Below are positions 51,015-60,114 of a DNA stretch of 64,000 nucleotides, in pieces (position 1 is the stretch's first letter; each line of letters starts with the position of its first letter). The position numbers were made by a program, and so were the translations under genes. A model generated the notes under the pieces. The model searched no databases. It had not been told where the DNA came from and saw only the letters and a program-made list of their open reading frames with translations. The stretch lies in NCBI RefSeq assembly GCF_016863195.1, contig NZ_BOOK01000046.1, positions 1-64,000 of the forward strand, given 5' to 3'. This DNA is from Paraplanobispora takensis. Lineage in GTDB: Bacteria > Actinomycetota > Actinomycetes > Streptosporangiales > Streptosporangiaceae.

Positions 51015-52235
51015 ATGTCGCAGCCAGCCAGAACGCTCGCGGCCGGCGAAGTCGGCAGCGTGGGCACCGTGGAGACCCGGTACCTCGACCTGCCGCATCC
51101 CGTACGCCTCGACTGCGGCGGGGAGCTGCATCCGGTCCGCGTGGCGTACGAGACCTACGGCACCCTCTCGCCCCGGCGCGACAACGTGATCCTGGTGTGC
51201 CACGCGCTCAGCGGCGACGCCCACGCGGCGGGCCTGGCGAAGGCGCCGCCCGAGGCGGGCACGCGCGACGGGTTCGGGGCCGAGGAGCGCGACGGCGCGA
51301 GCGGCAGGGGGCTCGGCTGGTGGGACGGGATGATCGGGCCCGGCAAGGCGTTCGACACCGACCGGTTCTTCGTCGTCTCCACGAACCTGCTCGGCGGCTG
51401 CCGCGGCACGACGGGGCCGTCCTCGACCGACCCGGCGACGGGCCGGCCGTACGGGGCGGACTTCCCCGTGATCACGGTCGCGGACATGGTACGGACCCAG
51501 CGTGCGTTCCTGGACGTTCTGGGCATCGAGCGGCTCGCGGCGGTGGCCGGGGGCTCGCTCGGCGGGATGCAGGCGATGGAGTGGGCGGTCCTGTTCCCCG
51601 ACCAGGTCGACGCCGTCGTGATGATCGCCAGCACGCACGCCCTCCATCCGCAGGGCGTGGCCTGGAACGCGATCGCACGCGACTCGATCATGCGCGACCC
51701 GGACTGGCAGGGCGGCCACTACTACGGCACGGGCCGCTCCCCCGACGCCGGCATGGGCATCGGGCGGATGGTCGGCCACATCACCTACCTGTCCGCGCCC
51801 GCGCTGGAGGACAAGTTCGGCCGGCGGCTGCAGTTCGCCGACGACCTCCGCTACACGATCACCGAGCCGGAGTTCGAGGTGGAGAACTATCTGCGCCACC
51901 AGGCCGACTCGTTCGTCAGGCGCTTCGACGCCAACACCTATCTCTACGTCTCGCGCGCGCTGACGTACTTCGATCTCGCGCGCCAGCACGGCGGCGGATC
52001 CCTCACGCGGGCGCTGGAGGGCGTGCGGGCGCGTACGCTGCTGATCGCCTTCAGCTCCGACTGGCTGTACCCGCCGTCGGCGTCGGAGGAGATCGAGCGG
52101 GCGCTGCGCGCCCTCGGCAAGCCGGTCGAGTTCAATGTGATCGACGCGCCGTACGGCCACGACTGCTTCCTGCTGGAGGAAGCGCGACAGACGCCCGTCA
52201 TCCGCCGGTTCCTGGCCCCGGACCGGGCCGGATGA
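51015..52235 (+). CDS. metX: Homoserine O-acetyltransferase
   Basis: A 406-residue alpha/beta-hydrolase-fold acyltransferase that acetylates (or succinylates) L-homoserine in methionine synthesis. Motifs: ALSGDAHAAG, GGCRGTTGPSS, the nucleophile elbow GGSLGGMQAMEW and the terminal YGHDCFLLE with the catalytic His. TACCAT at 51002-51007 sits seven bases upstream of ATG 51015 (possibly leaderless); ATG 51006 is an alternative adding three residues. It is followed by metY 20 bp downstream. Confidence 0.95.
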   Translation: MSQPARTLAAGEVGSVGTVETRYLDLPHPVRLDCGGELHPVRVAYETYGTLSPRRDNVILVCHALSGDAHAAGLAKAPPEAGTRDGFGAEERDGASGRGLGWWDGMIGPGKAFDTDRFFVVSTNLLGGCRGTTGPSSTDPATGRPYGADFPVITVADMVRTQRAFLDVLGIERLAAVAGGSLGGMQAMEWAVLFPDQVDAVVMIASTHALHPQGVAWNAIARDSIMRDPDWQGGHYYGTGRSPDAGMGIGRMVGHITYLSAPALEDKFGRRLQFADDLRYTITEPEFEVENYLRHQADSFVRRFDANTYLYVSRALTYFDLARQHGGGSLTRALEGVRARTLLIAFSSDWLYPPSASEEIERALRALGKPVEFNVIDAPYGHDCFLLEEARQTPVIRRFLAPDRAG

Positions 52236-52254
52236 GGTCGAGGAAGAGGACTCT

Positions 52255-53640
52255 GTGACCGACAAGCTCTCCCGCGCCGAACAGGCCCGCGAGTTCGGGT
52301 TCGAGACCCGGCAGCTGCACGCCGGGCAACGGCCGGACCCGAACACCGGCGCCCGCGCGGTGCCGATCTTCCAGACGACCAGCTACGTCTTCGAGGATCC
52401 GGAGTCCGCGGCGGCGTACTTCAACCTGCAGGAGTACGGCAACACCTACTCGCGCATCATGAACCCGACCGTCGCGGTGTTCGAGGAGCGGGTGGCCAAC
52501 CTCGAGGGCGGCGCCGGCGCGGTGGCGTTCGCCAGCGGGATCGCCGCGCAGGCGGCCGCGCTGTTCACGCTGCTGCAGCCGGGCGACCACGTCGTGTCGT
52601 CCTCGGCGCTCTACGGCGGTACGGTGAACCAGCTCAAGCACCTGCTGCGCAAGATGAGCGTGGAGCTGACGTGGGTCGACCCCGACGACCCCGGCGCCTG
52701 GCGCGAGGCGGTCCGGCCGAACACGAAGGCGTTCTTCGGTGAGACGATCGGCAACCCCTCCGGCAACGTGCTGGACATCGAGACCGTGGCGGCCATCGCG
52801 CACGAGCACGAGCTGCCGCTGATCGTGGACAACACGTTCGCGACGCCGTACCTGTGCCGCCCGATCGAGTGGGGCGCCGACATCGTGATCCACTCGGCGA
52901 CCAAGTTCATCGGCGGCCACGGCACGAGCATCGGCGGCGTCGTCGTCGAGGCCGGCACGTTCGACTGGTCCAACGGGCGCTTCCCGGTGGTCGCGGACGC
53001 GTCGCCGGCCTACCACGGGCTGCGCTTCCACGAGACGTTCGGCATGTACGGCTATCTGATGAAACTGCGCGCCGAGACCCTGCGCGACCTCGGCGGCGCG
53101 CTCTCGCCGTTCAACGCCTTCCTGTTCCTGCAGGGCCTTGAGACGCTGTCGCTGCGGATGGACCGCCACGTCGAGAACGCGCGGGCGGTCGCGGCGTTCC
53201 TCGACTCGCACGAGCTGGCCTCCAACGTGACCTATCCCGGGCTGCCGGGCAACAAGTACCGTCCGCTGGTGGACAAATACCTGCCGCGCGGCGCCGGCGC
53301 GGTGTTCTCCTTCGACTGCGCGGGCGGCCGGGCCGGCGGGCAGGGTCTCATCGGCGGCCTGACGCTCTGGTCCCACCTGGCCAACGTCGGCGACGCCAAG
53401 AGCCTGGTCATCCATCCCGCCAGCACGACGCACCGCCAGCTGGGCGACGAGGAGCTGCGGGCGGCGGGCGTCGGGCCGGGGACGGTGCGGCTGTCGGTCG
53501 GCACCGAGTCCGTCGAGGACCTGATCTGGGATCTGGAGCAGGGTTTCGCCCGCGTCGCGGCGACGACCGGTGCGGCGAGCGATGCCCCGAGCGGTGCCCC
53601 GAGCGCCGCCAAGGGCGGAGAGAAGGTGGAGACGGCATGA
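52255..53640 (+). CDS. metY: O-acetylhomoserine aminocarboxypropyltransferase (sulfhydrylase)
   Basis: A 461-residue PLP enzyme of the Cys/Met metabolism family, which converts O-acetylhomoserine and sulfide to homocysteine. LHAGQRPDPNTGARAVPI, YSRIMNPT, ALYGGTVNQL, VDNTFATPYL and the PLP-lysine motif HSATKFIGGHG are all standard. The C-terminal about 25 residues are a low-complexity Ala/Ser/Gly tail. GTG 52255 follows GAGGAAGAGG. It overlaps the next gene by 4 bp (ATGA). Confidence 0.95.
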   Translation: MTDKLSRAEQAREFGFETRQLHAGQRPDPNTGARAVPIFQTTSYVFEDPESAAAYFNLQEYGNTYSRIMNPTVAVFEERVANLEGGAGAVAFASGIAAQAAALFTLLQPGDHVVSSSALYGGTVNQLKHLLRKMSVELTWVDPDDPGAWREAVRPNTKAFFGETIGNPSGNVLDIETVAAIAHEHELPLIVDNTFATPYLCRPIEWGADIVIHSATKFIGGHGTSIGGVVVEAGTFDWSNGRFPVVADASPAYHGLRFHETFGMYGYLMKLRAETLRDLGGALSPFNAFLFLQGLETLSLRMDRHVENARAVAAFLDSHELASNVTYPGLPGNKYRPLVDKYLPRGAGAVFSFDCAGGRAGGQGLIGGLTLWSHLANVGDAKSLVIHPASTTHRQLGDEELRAAGVGPGTVRLSVGTESVEDLIWDLEQGFARVAATTGAASDAPSGAPSAAKGGEKVETA

Positions 53641-54119
53641 CCGATCCCGAGCGCTACCAGGACCCGCTGACGATCCAGCGCGTGCTGCACGCCACCAAGA
53701 CGATCGCGATCGTGGGCCTGTCGAACAACGAGCTGCGGGCCAGCTACTTCGTCGGCTATTACCTCAAGCGGCACGGCTACCGGGTGATCCCGGTGAACCC
53801 CCGCGAGAAGGAGATCCTCGGGGAGACCAGCTACCCGAGCCTGCTCGACGTCCCCGTGCCGGTGGACCTCGTGAACGTCTTCCGCGCACCGGACGCGCTG
53901 CCGGCCATCGCCCGGGAGGCCGTGGAGATCAAGGCCGGCGCCCTGTGGTGCCAGTTCGGCGTGATCAACGAGGAGGGCGCGCGGATCGCCGAGACCGGCG
54001 GCGTGACCGTCATCATGGACCGCTGCCTCAAGATCGAACACGCCCGCTACGTGGGCCGGATGCACTGGCTCGGCTTCAACACCCGCCGCATCACCTCCGT
54101 CCGCGCGGGTCTCCAGTAG
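53637..54119 (+). CDS. CoA-binding domain protein (YccU-like)
   Basis: A 160-residue Rossmann-fold CoA-binding protein: IAIVGLSNNELRASYFVGYY, YRVIPVNPREKEILGETSYP, LWCQFGVINEEGARIAE and VIMDRCLKIEHAR. The fold is that of the N-terminal part of succinyl-CoA ligase alpha. Its start overlaps metY, and the family is often found beside metY in actinobacteria. Possibly it regulates or chaperones a CoA-dependent step; the function is unknown. Confidence 0.88.
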   Translation: MTDPERYQDPLTIQRVLHATKTIAIVGLSNNELRASYFVGYYLKRHGYRVIPVNPREKEILGETSYPSLLDVPVPVDLVNVFRAPDALPAIAREAVEIKAGALWCQFGVINEEGARIAETGGVTVIMDRCLKIEHARYVGRMHWLGFNTRRITSVRAGLQ

Positions 54120-54186
54120 CCACCCTGTCGCCGAGCACACCATGTGCCGCCGCGGTGGCGACGGCACACCGGAAGGAGAGGCCAGG

Positions 54187-55251
54187 ATGAGCGGACCGGT
54201 ACTCGCCGAATCCGTGCGGTACGCGGACGACGGCGTGGTGGAGATCCTCGACCGCCGCGTCTATCCCTTCGAGGTGAGCTGGGTGCGCTGCAGGACCAGC
54301 GAGGACGTGGCGGTGGCCATCGAGCGGATGGTGACGCAGAGCACGGGGCCGCTGTTCGCGGCCACGGCCGGCATGGTGCTGGGGGCCCGCGAAGCCCGCG
54401 GCGACGGGCCTCGGGAGGCGGCGGCGCGGCTGCGCGCCGCCGGAGCCCGGCTGATCGCCACCCGGCCGACCAACAACCACATCCGCGACGCGGTGCACGC
54501 CGTCCTGGCGGCGACCGTGGGCGAAGACGGGGATCCCGGCGGGGAAGGCACCGGTGACGATCCCGGGCGGCTCACCGGGGAAGGTCGTGCGCGGCTCGCC
54601 GGGGAGGAGCTGGTGGCGGCGGTCGAGGCGGCGGCGCGGGCGCACAAGGACGCCTATCGCGCCCGGAACGCCGCCCTGGGCGAGCACGCCGCCTCGCTGC
54701 TCGACGACGGCACGCGGGTCCTCACGCACTGCTGGGCCGACGCGTTCCTGATCGCGACGGTGCGGGCGGCGCAGGCCGCGGGCAGGCGTCTGGAGTTCGT
54801 CTGCACCGAGACCCGCCCGTACCTGCAGGGCGCCCGGCTGACCGCGGCGGCGCTGGTGGAGATGGGCTACCGGCCGACGCTGATCACCGACGGCATGGTG
54901 GCCGCCGTCCTGTCCGACGGGCTGGCCGACGTGGTGCTGACCGGTGCCGACCGGGTGACTCTGGACGGCCATGTGGTCAACAAGGTGGGCACGCTCGGTG
55001 TGGCACTGGCCGCCCACGCCTTCGGCGTCCCGTTCTACGCGCTCATCGACGCCCCGGACCCGCAGGCTCCGACGGCCGCCGACGTGGTGATCGAGCAGCG
55101 CGACGGCGACGAGGTGCTGCACGCCCTCGGCCGGCGCACCGCCGCCGAGGGCGTGACCGGCTACTACCCGGCCTTCGACGTGACCCCGCCCCACCTGGTC
55201 ACCGGCATCGTGACCGAGAGCGGGGTCCACCGGCCCGGCACCTTCAAATAG
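54187..55251 (+). CDS. MtnA/eIF2B-alpha-family sugar-phosphate isomerase
   Basis: A 354-residue protein matching S-methyl-5-thioribose-1-phosphate isomerases and related ribose-1,5-bisphosphate isomerases. GPLFAATAGMVLGA, RPTNNHIRDAV, VLTHCWADAF (catalytic Cys position) and TGADRVTLDGHVVNKVG (catalytic Asp) are conserved. A Gly/Asp-rich insertion lies at about residues 113-135. GGAAGGAGAG precedes ATG 54187. With metX/metY it suggests a methionine synthesis and salvage cluster. Other mtn genes are absent, so the true substrate could differ. Confidence 0.87.
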   Translation: MSGPVLAESVRYADDGVVEILDRRVYPFEVSWVRCRTSEDVAVAIERMVTQSTGPLFAATAGMVLGAREARGDGPREAAARLRAAGARLIATRPTNNHIRDAVHAVLAATVGEDGDPGGEGTGDDPGRLTGEGRARLAGEELVAAVEAAARAHKDAYRARNAALGEHAASLLDDGTRVLTHCWADAFLIATVRAAQAAGRRLEFVCTETRPYLQGARLTAAALVEMGYRPTLITDGMVAAVLSDGLADVVLTGADRVTLDGHVVNKVGTLGVALAAHAFGVPFYALIDAPDPQAPTAADVVIEQRDGDEVLHALGRRTAAEGVTGYYPAFDVTPPHLVTGIVTESGVHRPGTFK

Positions 55252-55311
55252 TCACATATACGGATTCGGCACCCTCCGGCGCACAGAACCGGACGCCGGC
55301 CGGGGCGAGGC

Positions 55312-55599
55312 TCAGGCGAGGAGGAATTTCAGGCGGTCGTCGGCCATCCACGGCGCGATCTCCACGATCTCCGCCGTGACGACGTCCTCGGCGACGAACG
55401 GGTCGGCCGCCACGCGGCCCTCCAGGTCCTCGCGTGAGATGCCGTGTGCCACGATCGCCCCGCCCGGTCCCGGCTGGATGCTGCCGGCCAGCAGGAACAC
55501 GCCGTCCTCGACGCCGCGCTCGATCCATTCCCGGTGGCCGGGCATGTGTTGTCCGGCGGCATCCTTGTTGGCGGAGAACCGCAGCAACACCACGAACAT
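55312..55599 (-). CDS. YciI-family protein
   Basis: A 95-residue ferredoxin-like-fold protein: FVVLLRFSANKD, GHREWIERGVEDGVFLLAGS, ADPFVAEDVVTAEIVEIAPW. The His/Asp residues of the YciI pocket are present. GAGAGG precedes ATG 55599. It lies 35 bp downstream of a TetR gene in the same direction, so it is probably its target. These proteins may handle small reactive compounds. Confidence 0.85.
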   Translation of the reverse strand: MFVVLLRFSANKDAAGQHMPGHREWIERGVEDGVFLLAGSIQPGPGGAIVAHGISREDLEGRVAADPFVAEDVVTAEIVEIAPWMADDRLKFLLA

Positions 55600-55633
55600 G
55601 TGGAACCTCTCAGAGTCGTCGGATCCGGGGGCG

Positions 55634-56254
55634 TCAGGCATCGGCCCGCCCGCCGTCTTCGTGCGCGGCGGCGGCGACGGCTCCGGTGCCGGCGGAGTAC
55701 GCGCCCAGCCAGTCGTGCATCCGCCGGACCTCGCGGCGGATGAAGTCCTCCTCCCGGAAGGCGTGCGCCAGCGTGGCGACGCCCTGGCTGAAGGCCAGCA
55801 CGTGCATCGCCAGCTCGTCGGCCCGCTCCCGGTGCCCCAGCCGCGTGAACTGCTCACGCAGCCAGGTGCGGAAAAGCGTGAAGACCTCGCCGGCCTCGCC
55901 CAGGGCGGGGTGGCCGAGTTTGGCCAGCTCCGTGGTCAGGGTGCCCACCGGGCAGCCGTAGTCCTGGATGTCGGCGCGGTTGGTCACCACGATCTCCACG
56001 AACCGGCGGATCCGGCCGGCGGGATCGGCCTCCTCGGCCTCCCACTCCCGGAGCATCCGCCGCCGGCTCTCCAGCCGCGCGGCGATGACCGCGCGCAGGA
56101 TGTCGTCCTTGGATTTGAAGTGGTAGTAGAAGTTCCCCCGGGAGATGCGCACGGCCTCGGCGATCGCCGCGAAGGAGGTGTGTTCGTATCCCTGGTGGTA
56201 GAACAGCCGGTCGGCCGCCTCGACGATATGGTCCCGGGTCGTTTCCGCCCCCAC
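55634..56254 (-). CDS. TetR/AcrR-family repressor
   Basis: A 206-residue regulator with HTH TRDHIVEAADRLFYHQGYEH / IAEAVRISRGNFYYHFKSKDD and a C-terminal domain carrying GCPVGTLTTELAKLGHP (TetR_C_33/AcrR-like). GTG 56254 is eight bases after GGGAGG; the upstream GTG at 56263 overlaps that RBS. Two strong TAGGAC-N4-GTCCTA operators lie upstream. It heads an operon with a YciI gene. Confidence 0.9.
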   Translation of the reverse strand: MGAETTRDHIVEAADRLFYHQGYEHTSFAAIAEAVRISRGNFYYHFKSKDDILRAVIAARLESRRRMLREWEAEEADPAGRIRRFVEIVVTNRADIQDYGCPVGTLTTELAKLGHPALGEAGEVFTLFRTWLREQFTRLGHRERADELAMHVLAFSQGVATLAHAFREEDFIRREVRRMHDWLGAYSAGTGAVAAAAHEDGGRADA

Positions 56255-56296
56255 CGCCGTCACCTCCCGGATGGCCGCCGCCTCGTGGAACCGCTC

Positions 56297-56338
56297 TAGG
56301 ACATCCGTCCTAGAGGAGATATTAGGACAGGCGTCCTA
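56297..56338. promoter_or_regulatory. Two TetR operators, TAGGAC-N4-GTCCTA
   Basis: TAGGACATCCGTCCTA (56297-56312) and TAGGACAGGCGTCCTA (56323-56338) are palindromes with perfect 6-bp arms, 26 bp apart, directly upstream of the tetR/yciI operon. Confidence 0.82.
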
Positions 56339-56354
56339 TGCGGTGTCAACCGGC

Positions 56355-57452
56355 TCAGGCGGCCTGCCGCTCCCGCCGATCCCAGGCGACCGCGAGGACC
56401 AGGACCTCCCGCGCCGGCACCCGGTCCCGGGACGGACCGGCGGCTCCAGGGGACCCGGCGTGGTCCGGCGACCGTCCGGGACGGATCGCGAGTTCGCGTA
56501 CCTGCGGGGCGACGAGCGGGACGGTGCGCAGCGCGACCGTCACCCAGGCGCCGGCCAGCAGCCCGTACAGCCCCAGCGCCGCCCAGCCGAACAGCTCCGA
56601 GCCGAGCTGGACCGCCAGCGCGGAGGCGCCGGTCACACAGGTGCCGACGGGGAAGGTGAAACTCCACCAGGTCAGCGCGTACGGCAGGCCGCCGCGCCGT
56701 ACGGTGCGCAGCAGGAAGAACGCGGCCACCAGCAGCCAGGCCATCGCCGCGGTCCACACCGGCACCCCGTACCAGAGCCCGAAGCCGGCCAGCTCCGGCG
56801 CGGAGCGGGCCAGCTGGTTGACGGCCGTCACCGACTGGCCCAGCGGGCCGAGCACGATGACCAGCGTGGGCACCGTCGAGGCGGCGCCGGGCCCGTGCAC
56901 CCGGATGCGGCGGACCAGCACCACCACGATCGGGACGACCGCGAGCAGACTGAGACCGAACAGGGCGTAGCAGGCCACCAGCAGCGCCCGGCCCAGCGAG
57001 CCCGCGTGCGGCACCAGGTACGCGCCGCTGGTCGCCGCGACCATGGGCGGCACCACCGGCATCAGCCACAGCCCGGAGGCCTCATGCAGGCCGGGCCGGT
57101 GCCGGGTGAGCATGAACCACGGGACCCCGATCAAGGAGGCCAGCCCCAGGAGTGTGCCGGCCAGCCACAGTGCGGCGTCGACGGCGACCGCGGCGCGCAG
57201 GCCGATCAGGTCCTGGCCGTAGAGCAGGGTGCCCGTGCCGACGGTGAGCAGTGCCATCGGCGGCGCTCCCAGGAAGGGGGCGATCTCCGGATCGAAGCGG
57301 CGGTGTCTCCAGGTGAACGCCAGAGCGACGAGCATGAGACCGGCCAGCAGCCATACGGCCGCCGCGAGAGGACGCAGGGCGTCGAGGTCCGGGGGTAGAG
57401 CGGTTGCGAGGATACCGGTCCCCATGACGGTTACGTACCACTTCGGAGGCAT
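56355..57452 (-). CDS. TDT/SLAC1-family transporter (TehA-like)
   Basis: A 365-residue protein with about ten membrane helices. The N-terminus PPKWYVTVMGTGILATAL is the first-helix signature of the tellurite-resistance/dicarboxylate transporter family. LMPVVPPMVAATSGA and ALTWWSFTFPVGTCVTGASA are further conserved segments. The family comprises anion channels and sulfite or dicarboxylate exporters. The C-terminal about 40 residues are charged and cytoplasmic. No RBS of note at ATG 57452. The substrate is unknown. Confidence 0.87.
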   Translation of the reverse strand: MPPKWYVTVMGTGILATALPPDLDALRPLAAAVWLLAGLMLVALAFTWRHRRFDPEIAPFLGAPPMALLTVGTGTLLYGQDLIGLRAAVAVDAALWLAGTLLGLASLIGVPWFMLTRHRPGLHEASGLWLMPVVPPMVAATSGAYLVPHAGSLGRALLVACYALFGLSLLAVVPIVVVLVRRIRVHGPGAASTVPTLVIVLGPLGQSVTAVNQLARSAPELAGFGLWYGVPVWTAAMAWLLVAAFFLLRTVRRGGLPYALTWWSFTFPVGTCVTGASALAVQLGSELFGWAALGLYGLLAGAWVTVALRTVPLVAPQVRELAIRPGRSPDHAGSPGAAGPSRDRVPAREVLVLAVAWDRRERQAA

Positions 57453-57493
57453 GCGGCAACGATGGCGAGGGTCGCTTGACGCCCACTAGCAGT

Positions 57494-57512
57494 TCCCTTG
57501 ATCGCCAAGGGA
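57494..57512. terminator. Short hairpin downstream of the merR gene
   Basis: TCCCTTG (57494-57500) pairs with CAAGGGA (57506-57512) across a 5-nt loop, 3' of the minus-strand MerR-type gene and upstream of the TDT transporter. Confidence 0.45.
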
Positions 57513-57574
57513 GCCTCCGCACGTCAGCGACCCTCCGGCCGTTCCCGGGCCCCGTCTTCGGCCACCCGGCCCCA

Positions 57575-58426
57575 TCACCAGAAGCGCGGCTGGGCGGGGA
57601 TGGTCTCCAGGTCGGTGAGCAGCAGCTCGCGGTCCTCGTCCTGCGCGATGTCCTCGGCGGCGGCCAGCGCCTGCTCGGTCCAGGCGCGGGCCTGTTCCGC
57701 CTCGCCGGCCACCGCGCTGGCACGGGCCAGGGCCTCGTAGCCGAAGGCCAGATCCCAGTCCCCGATGCCGTGGGCGTGGCAGATCTCCAGGCTGCGGCGG
57801 GCGTGGTGCAACGCCGGTTCGGCGCGCCCCAGGACCGCGTACACCCGTGAGCACTGCCATTCGCCCCGGCTGCGGTTGATCGGAGCACCGACCTGACCCC
57901 AGTGGTAACGCGAGGCGTGCGCCATGTGCACCATCCGATCGTCGTCGTCGGTCGTGCGGTCCTCCTTCTCCAGCAACCGCCATACTCCGTTGAACAGGTC
58001 GACGGCCAGCTGCCGCTGGTCGCCCGCCGAGCCGGCGAGACCGTGAGGGCCGGCGTGCTCCGCCATGAGCGTCGTGACTCCATCCTCGAGAAGGTGATCG
58101 ATGCGGTGCAGGTCCCCGCGTGTCCGGTCCAGACGTGCCTGCAGGCGGCGGCGGTGCCCGGCCAGCACCCGCTTGACCAGGTCCTCGTCATCAGGCGTCG
58201 CCAGACAGGTCCGCACCTGCTCCAGCGGCACGTCGACCGAGCGCAGCAGCTGGATCAGCCGCGCGTGGGCGACCTGCCGGGGCCCGTAGTAGCGGTATCC
58301 GCTGCCGGGCTCGACCAGGGCGGGCACCAGCAGGCCGATGCGGTCGTAGTGACGCAGCGCCTTGGCCGTCAGGCCGACACGATGTGCCAGCCGGCCCACC
58401 GTGATCAGTTCAGGTCCGTCCGCCAT
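57575..58426 (-). CDS. MerR-family regulator with helical-repeat C-terminal domain
   Basis: A 283-residue protein. The N-terminal MerR wHTH is LITVGRLAHRVGLTAKALRHYD, GYRYYGPRQVAHARLIQLLR. After a dimerisation helix, a C-terminal TPR-like domain follows (HHARRSLEICHAHGIGDWDL, FGYEALARASAVAGEAEQA). This type, with a tetratricopeptide-like sensor, occurs in many actinomycetes. The effector and targets are unknown; the downstream TDT transporter is a candidate. Confidence 0.88.
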   Translation of the reverse strand: MADGPELITVGRLAHRVGLTAKALRHYDRIGLLVPALVEPGSGYRYYGPRQVAHARLIQLLRSVDVPLEQVRTCLATPDDEDLVKRVLAGHRRRLQARLDRTRGDLHRIDHLLEDGVTTLMAEHAGPHGLAGSAGDQRQLAVDLFNGVWRLLEKEDRTTDDDDRMVHMAHASRYHWGQVGAPINRSRGEWQCSRVYAVLGRAEPALHHARRSLEICHAHGIGDWDLAFGYEALARASAVAGEAEQARAWTEQALAAAEDIAQDEDRELLLTDLETIPAQPRFW

Positions 58427-58535
58427 GCGATGAATCTAGAACCTTGCCGCGCGGGAACCTCAAGCCCGCGGCAGGGACCGATGCGGACGGAGCCGCCCGG
58501 CCGGATTCTCGGAACGGCGGCCGGGCACCGGGGCG

Positions 58536-59006
58536 TCACTGAGCGCCGAACCAGCCCGGCACGTCGAGGCGGAAAATGTCCGGCGGCGTCACCTTGCGCA
58601 GGTCGGCCTCCAGCTCGCGCAGCCGTTCCGGCCCGATCACCTCGGCCCACCGGGCGCGCAGTTCGTCGAAGACGCGCTCCGACCGGACCAGGGAGTCGGT
58701 GCCGTGCGCGGTGAGACGGACGATCTTGCGCCGGGTGTCGCGGGGGTCGGAGGCGCGCTCGACGTAGCCGAGGCGTTCGAGCGTCTCGATCGTCTTGCCC
58801 GCCGCCTGCTTGGAGACCCCGAGCGTACGGCCCAGCTCCACGGCGGTGTCGCCGCCGCGCATGATCGCCTGGAGCACGAACCCGTGCATCGGGCGCAGGT
58901 CGGGGTGGCCCTGCCGGGCGAGCTCGGCGTGGAGCTCGTCGATGAGGACGCGGAAGCCGAGGAGCAGCCGGAGCGGCAGCTCGAAGCCGGGAGGGTCGCT
59001 TGGCAC
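58536..59006 (-). CDS. MarR-family regulator
   Basis: A 156-residue winged-helix protein: LLLGFRVLIDELHAELARQG, ELGRTLGVSKQAAGKTIETL (recognition helix) and the wing RASDPRDTRRKIVRLT. GTG 59006 is ten bases after an AGG; a TTG at 59015 is possible too. TACAGT upstream is a plausible -10 box. It is apparently monocistronic and lies 86 bp after the WYL regulator gene. Confidence 0.88.
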   Translation of the reverse strand: MPSDPPGFELPLRLLLGFRVLIDELHAELARQGHPDLRPMHGFVLQAIMRGGDTAVELGRTLGVSKQAAGKTIETLERLGYVERASDPRDTRRKIVRLTAHGTDSLVRSERVFDELRARWAEVIGPERLRELEADLRKVTPPDIFRLDVPGWFGAQ

Positions 59007-59092
59007 GATGGACAACCTGCTCAACTGTACGGACAATGGCGTTGACCATCTTAGGAGGTCGCGGCGATGCGCATCCTCCGCGCCGCCGGCCC

Positions 59093-60094
59093 CTATGCCC
59101 GCGTGGAAGGCGGCGACTGCCGGGATGACGCCCCGTAGCGGCCGGCGATCGCGGCGGCGCGGTCGCGCAGGGAGTCGCGCAACCACTGCGGGGTCAGGGC
59201 CTCCGCGTCCGTGCTGAGCTGCCACAGCGCCCATTCGGCGTGCCGGGGATCCTGGAAGGTCACCTCCAGGCGCAGCCAGCCGTCCGGGTCGGCCTCTTCG
59301 GCGCGGACGGCCAGCGCGGTGCCCACCAGGTCCTCCCGCCGCGCCGGGTCCACCCGTACCAGCACGGCGACCTGGTCGCCGCCGGTCCGGAACCGCGTGC
59401 TGCGCTCCTGCCAGGCCCGGTCCAGATCGACCCGGTCCGGCCGCTGCGCGGGCTCGGCGAGCTCCTCGGCGGCCAGGACCCGCGACAGCCGGTAGGTGCG
59501 GTCCGCGCCGGACCTCGTGGCCAGCAGGTAGCCCCGGTCGCGTACGGTGACCAGGCCGATCGGGTCCACCGTGCGCCACTCCGGGCTCCGGTCGGCGGCC
59601 GCGTAGTGGATGCGCAGCCTGTGTCCGGCGACCACCGCGCGCAGGACCTCGGCCACTATGGCGTCGGGCACCTCCTCATCGACCAGCCGACGCGACAGCA
59701 GGTCGGTCTCCGGGTCGATGAGCAGTCGCTCGGCCGCGCCGGCCGCGGTGCCCCGATAGCTTTCCGGCAGCGCGTCGACCACCTTGAGCATCGCCGAAGC
59801 GAGCGCCGAGCCGAGGCCGAACGCCTGCGCGCCGCGCCGGGATCCGGCGACCAGCAGGGCCAGGGCCTCGTCGGGGTTCAGCCCGGTGAGCTCGGTCCGG
59901 AAACCGGGCAGCAACGCGAACCCGCCGTGCCGGCCGCGTTCGGCGTAGACCGGGGCGCCGGCTGCGGACAACGCCTCGATGTCGCGCAGCACGGTGCGGG
60001 TGGAGACCTCAAGCTCGCGGGCCAGCGCGGCCGCGGACAGCCGGCCGTGCTGCCGCAGCAGCAGCACCAGCGAGACCAACCGGTCGGCGCGCAT
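59093..60094 (-). CDS. WYL-domain regulator (YafY/DeoR-type)
   Basis: A 333-residue regulator with an N-terminal HTH_11 (LSAAALARELEVSTRTVLRD) and a WYL ligand-binding domain (HYAAADRSPEWRTVDPIGL, RDRGYLLATRSGADRTYRLS) plus the WCX C-terminal domain (VTFQDPRHAEWALWQL). The WYL tripeptide is GYL here. ATG 60094 lies seven bases after TAGCGT with no RBS, so leaderless. A perfect palindrome at 60115-60133 suggests control of itself and of the divergent RidA gene. Confidence 0.9.
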   Translation of the reverse strand: MRADRLVSLVLLLRQHGRLSAAALARELEVSTRTVLRDIEALSAAGAPVYAERGRHGGFALLPGFRTELTGLNPDEALALLVAGSRRGAQAFGLGSALASAMLKVVDALPESYRGTAAGAAERLLIDPETDLLSRRLVDEEVPDAIVAEVLRAVVAGHRLRIHYAAADRSPEWRTVDPIGLVTVRDRGYLLATRSGADRTYRLSRVLAAEELAEPAQRPDRVDLDRAWQERSTRFRTGGDQVAVLVRVDPARREDLVGTALAVRAEEADPDGWLRLEVTFQDPRHAEWALWQLSTDAEALTPQWLRDSLRDRAAAIAGRYGASSRQSPPSTRA

Positions 60095-60114
60095 CCGAAA
60101 ACGCTACAGGAATA

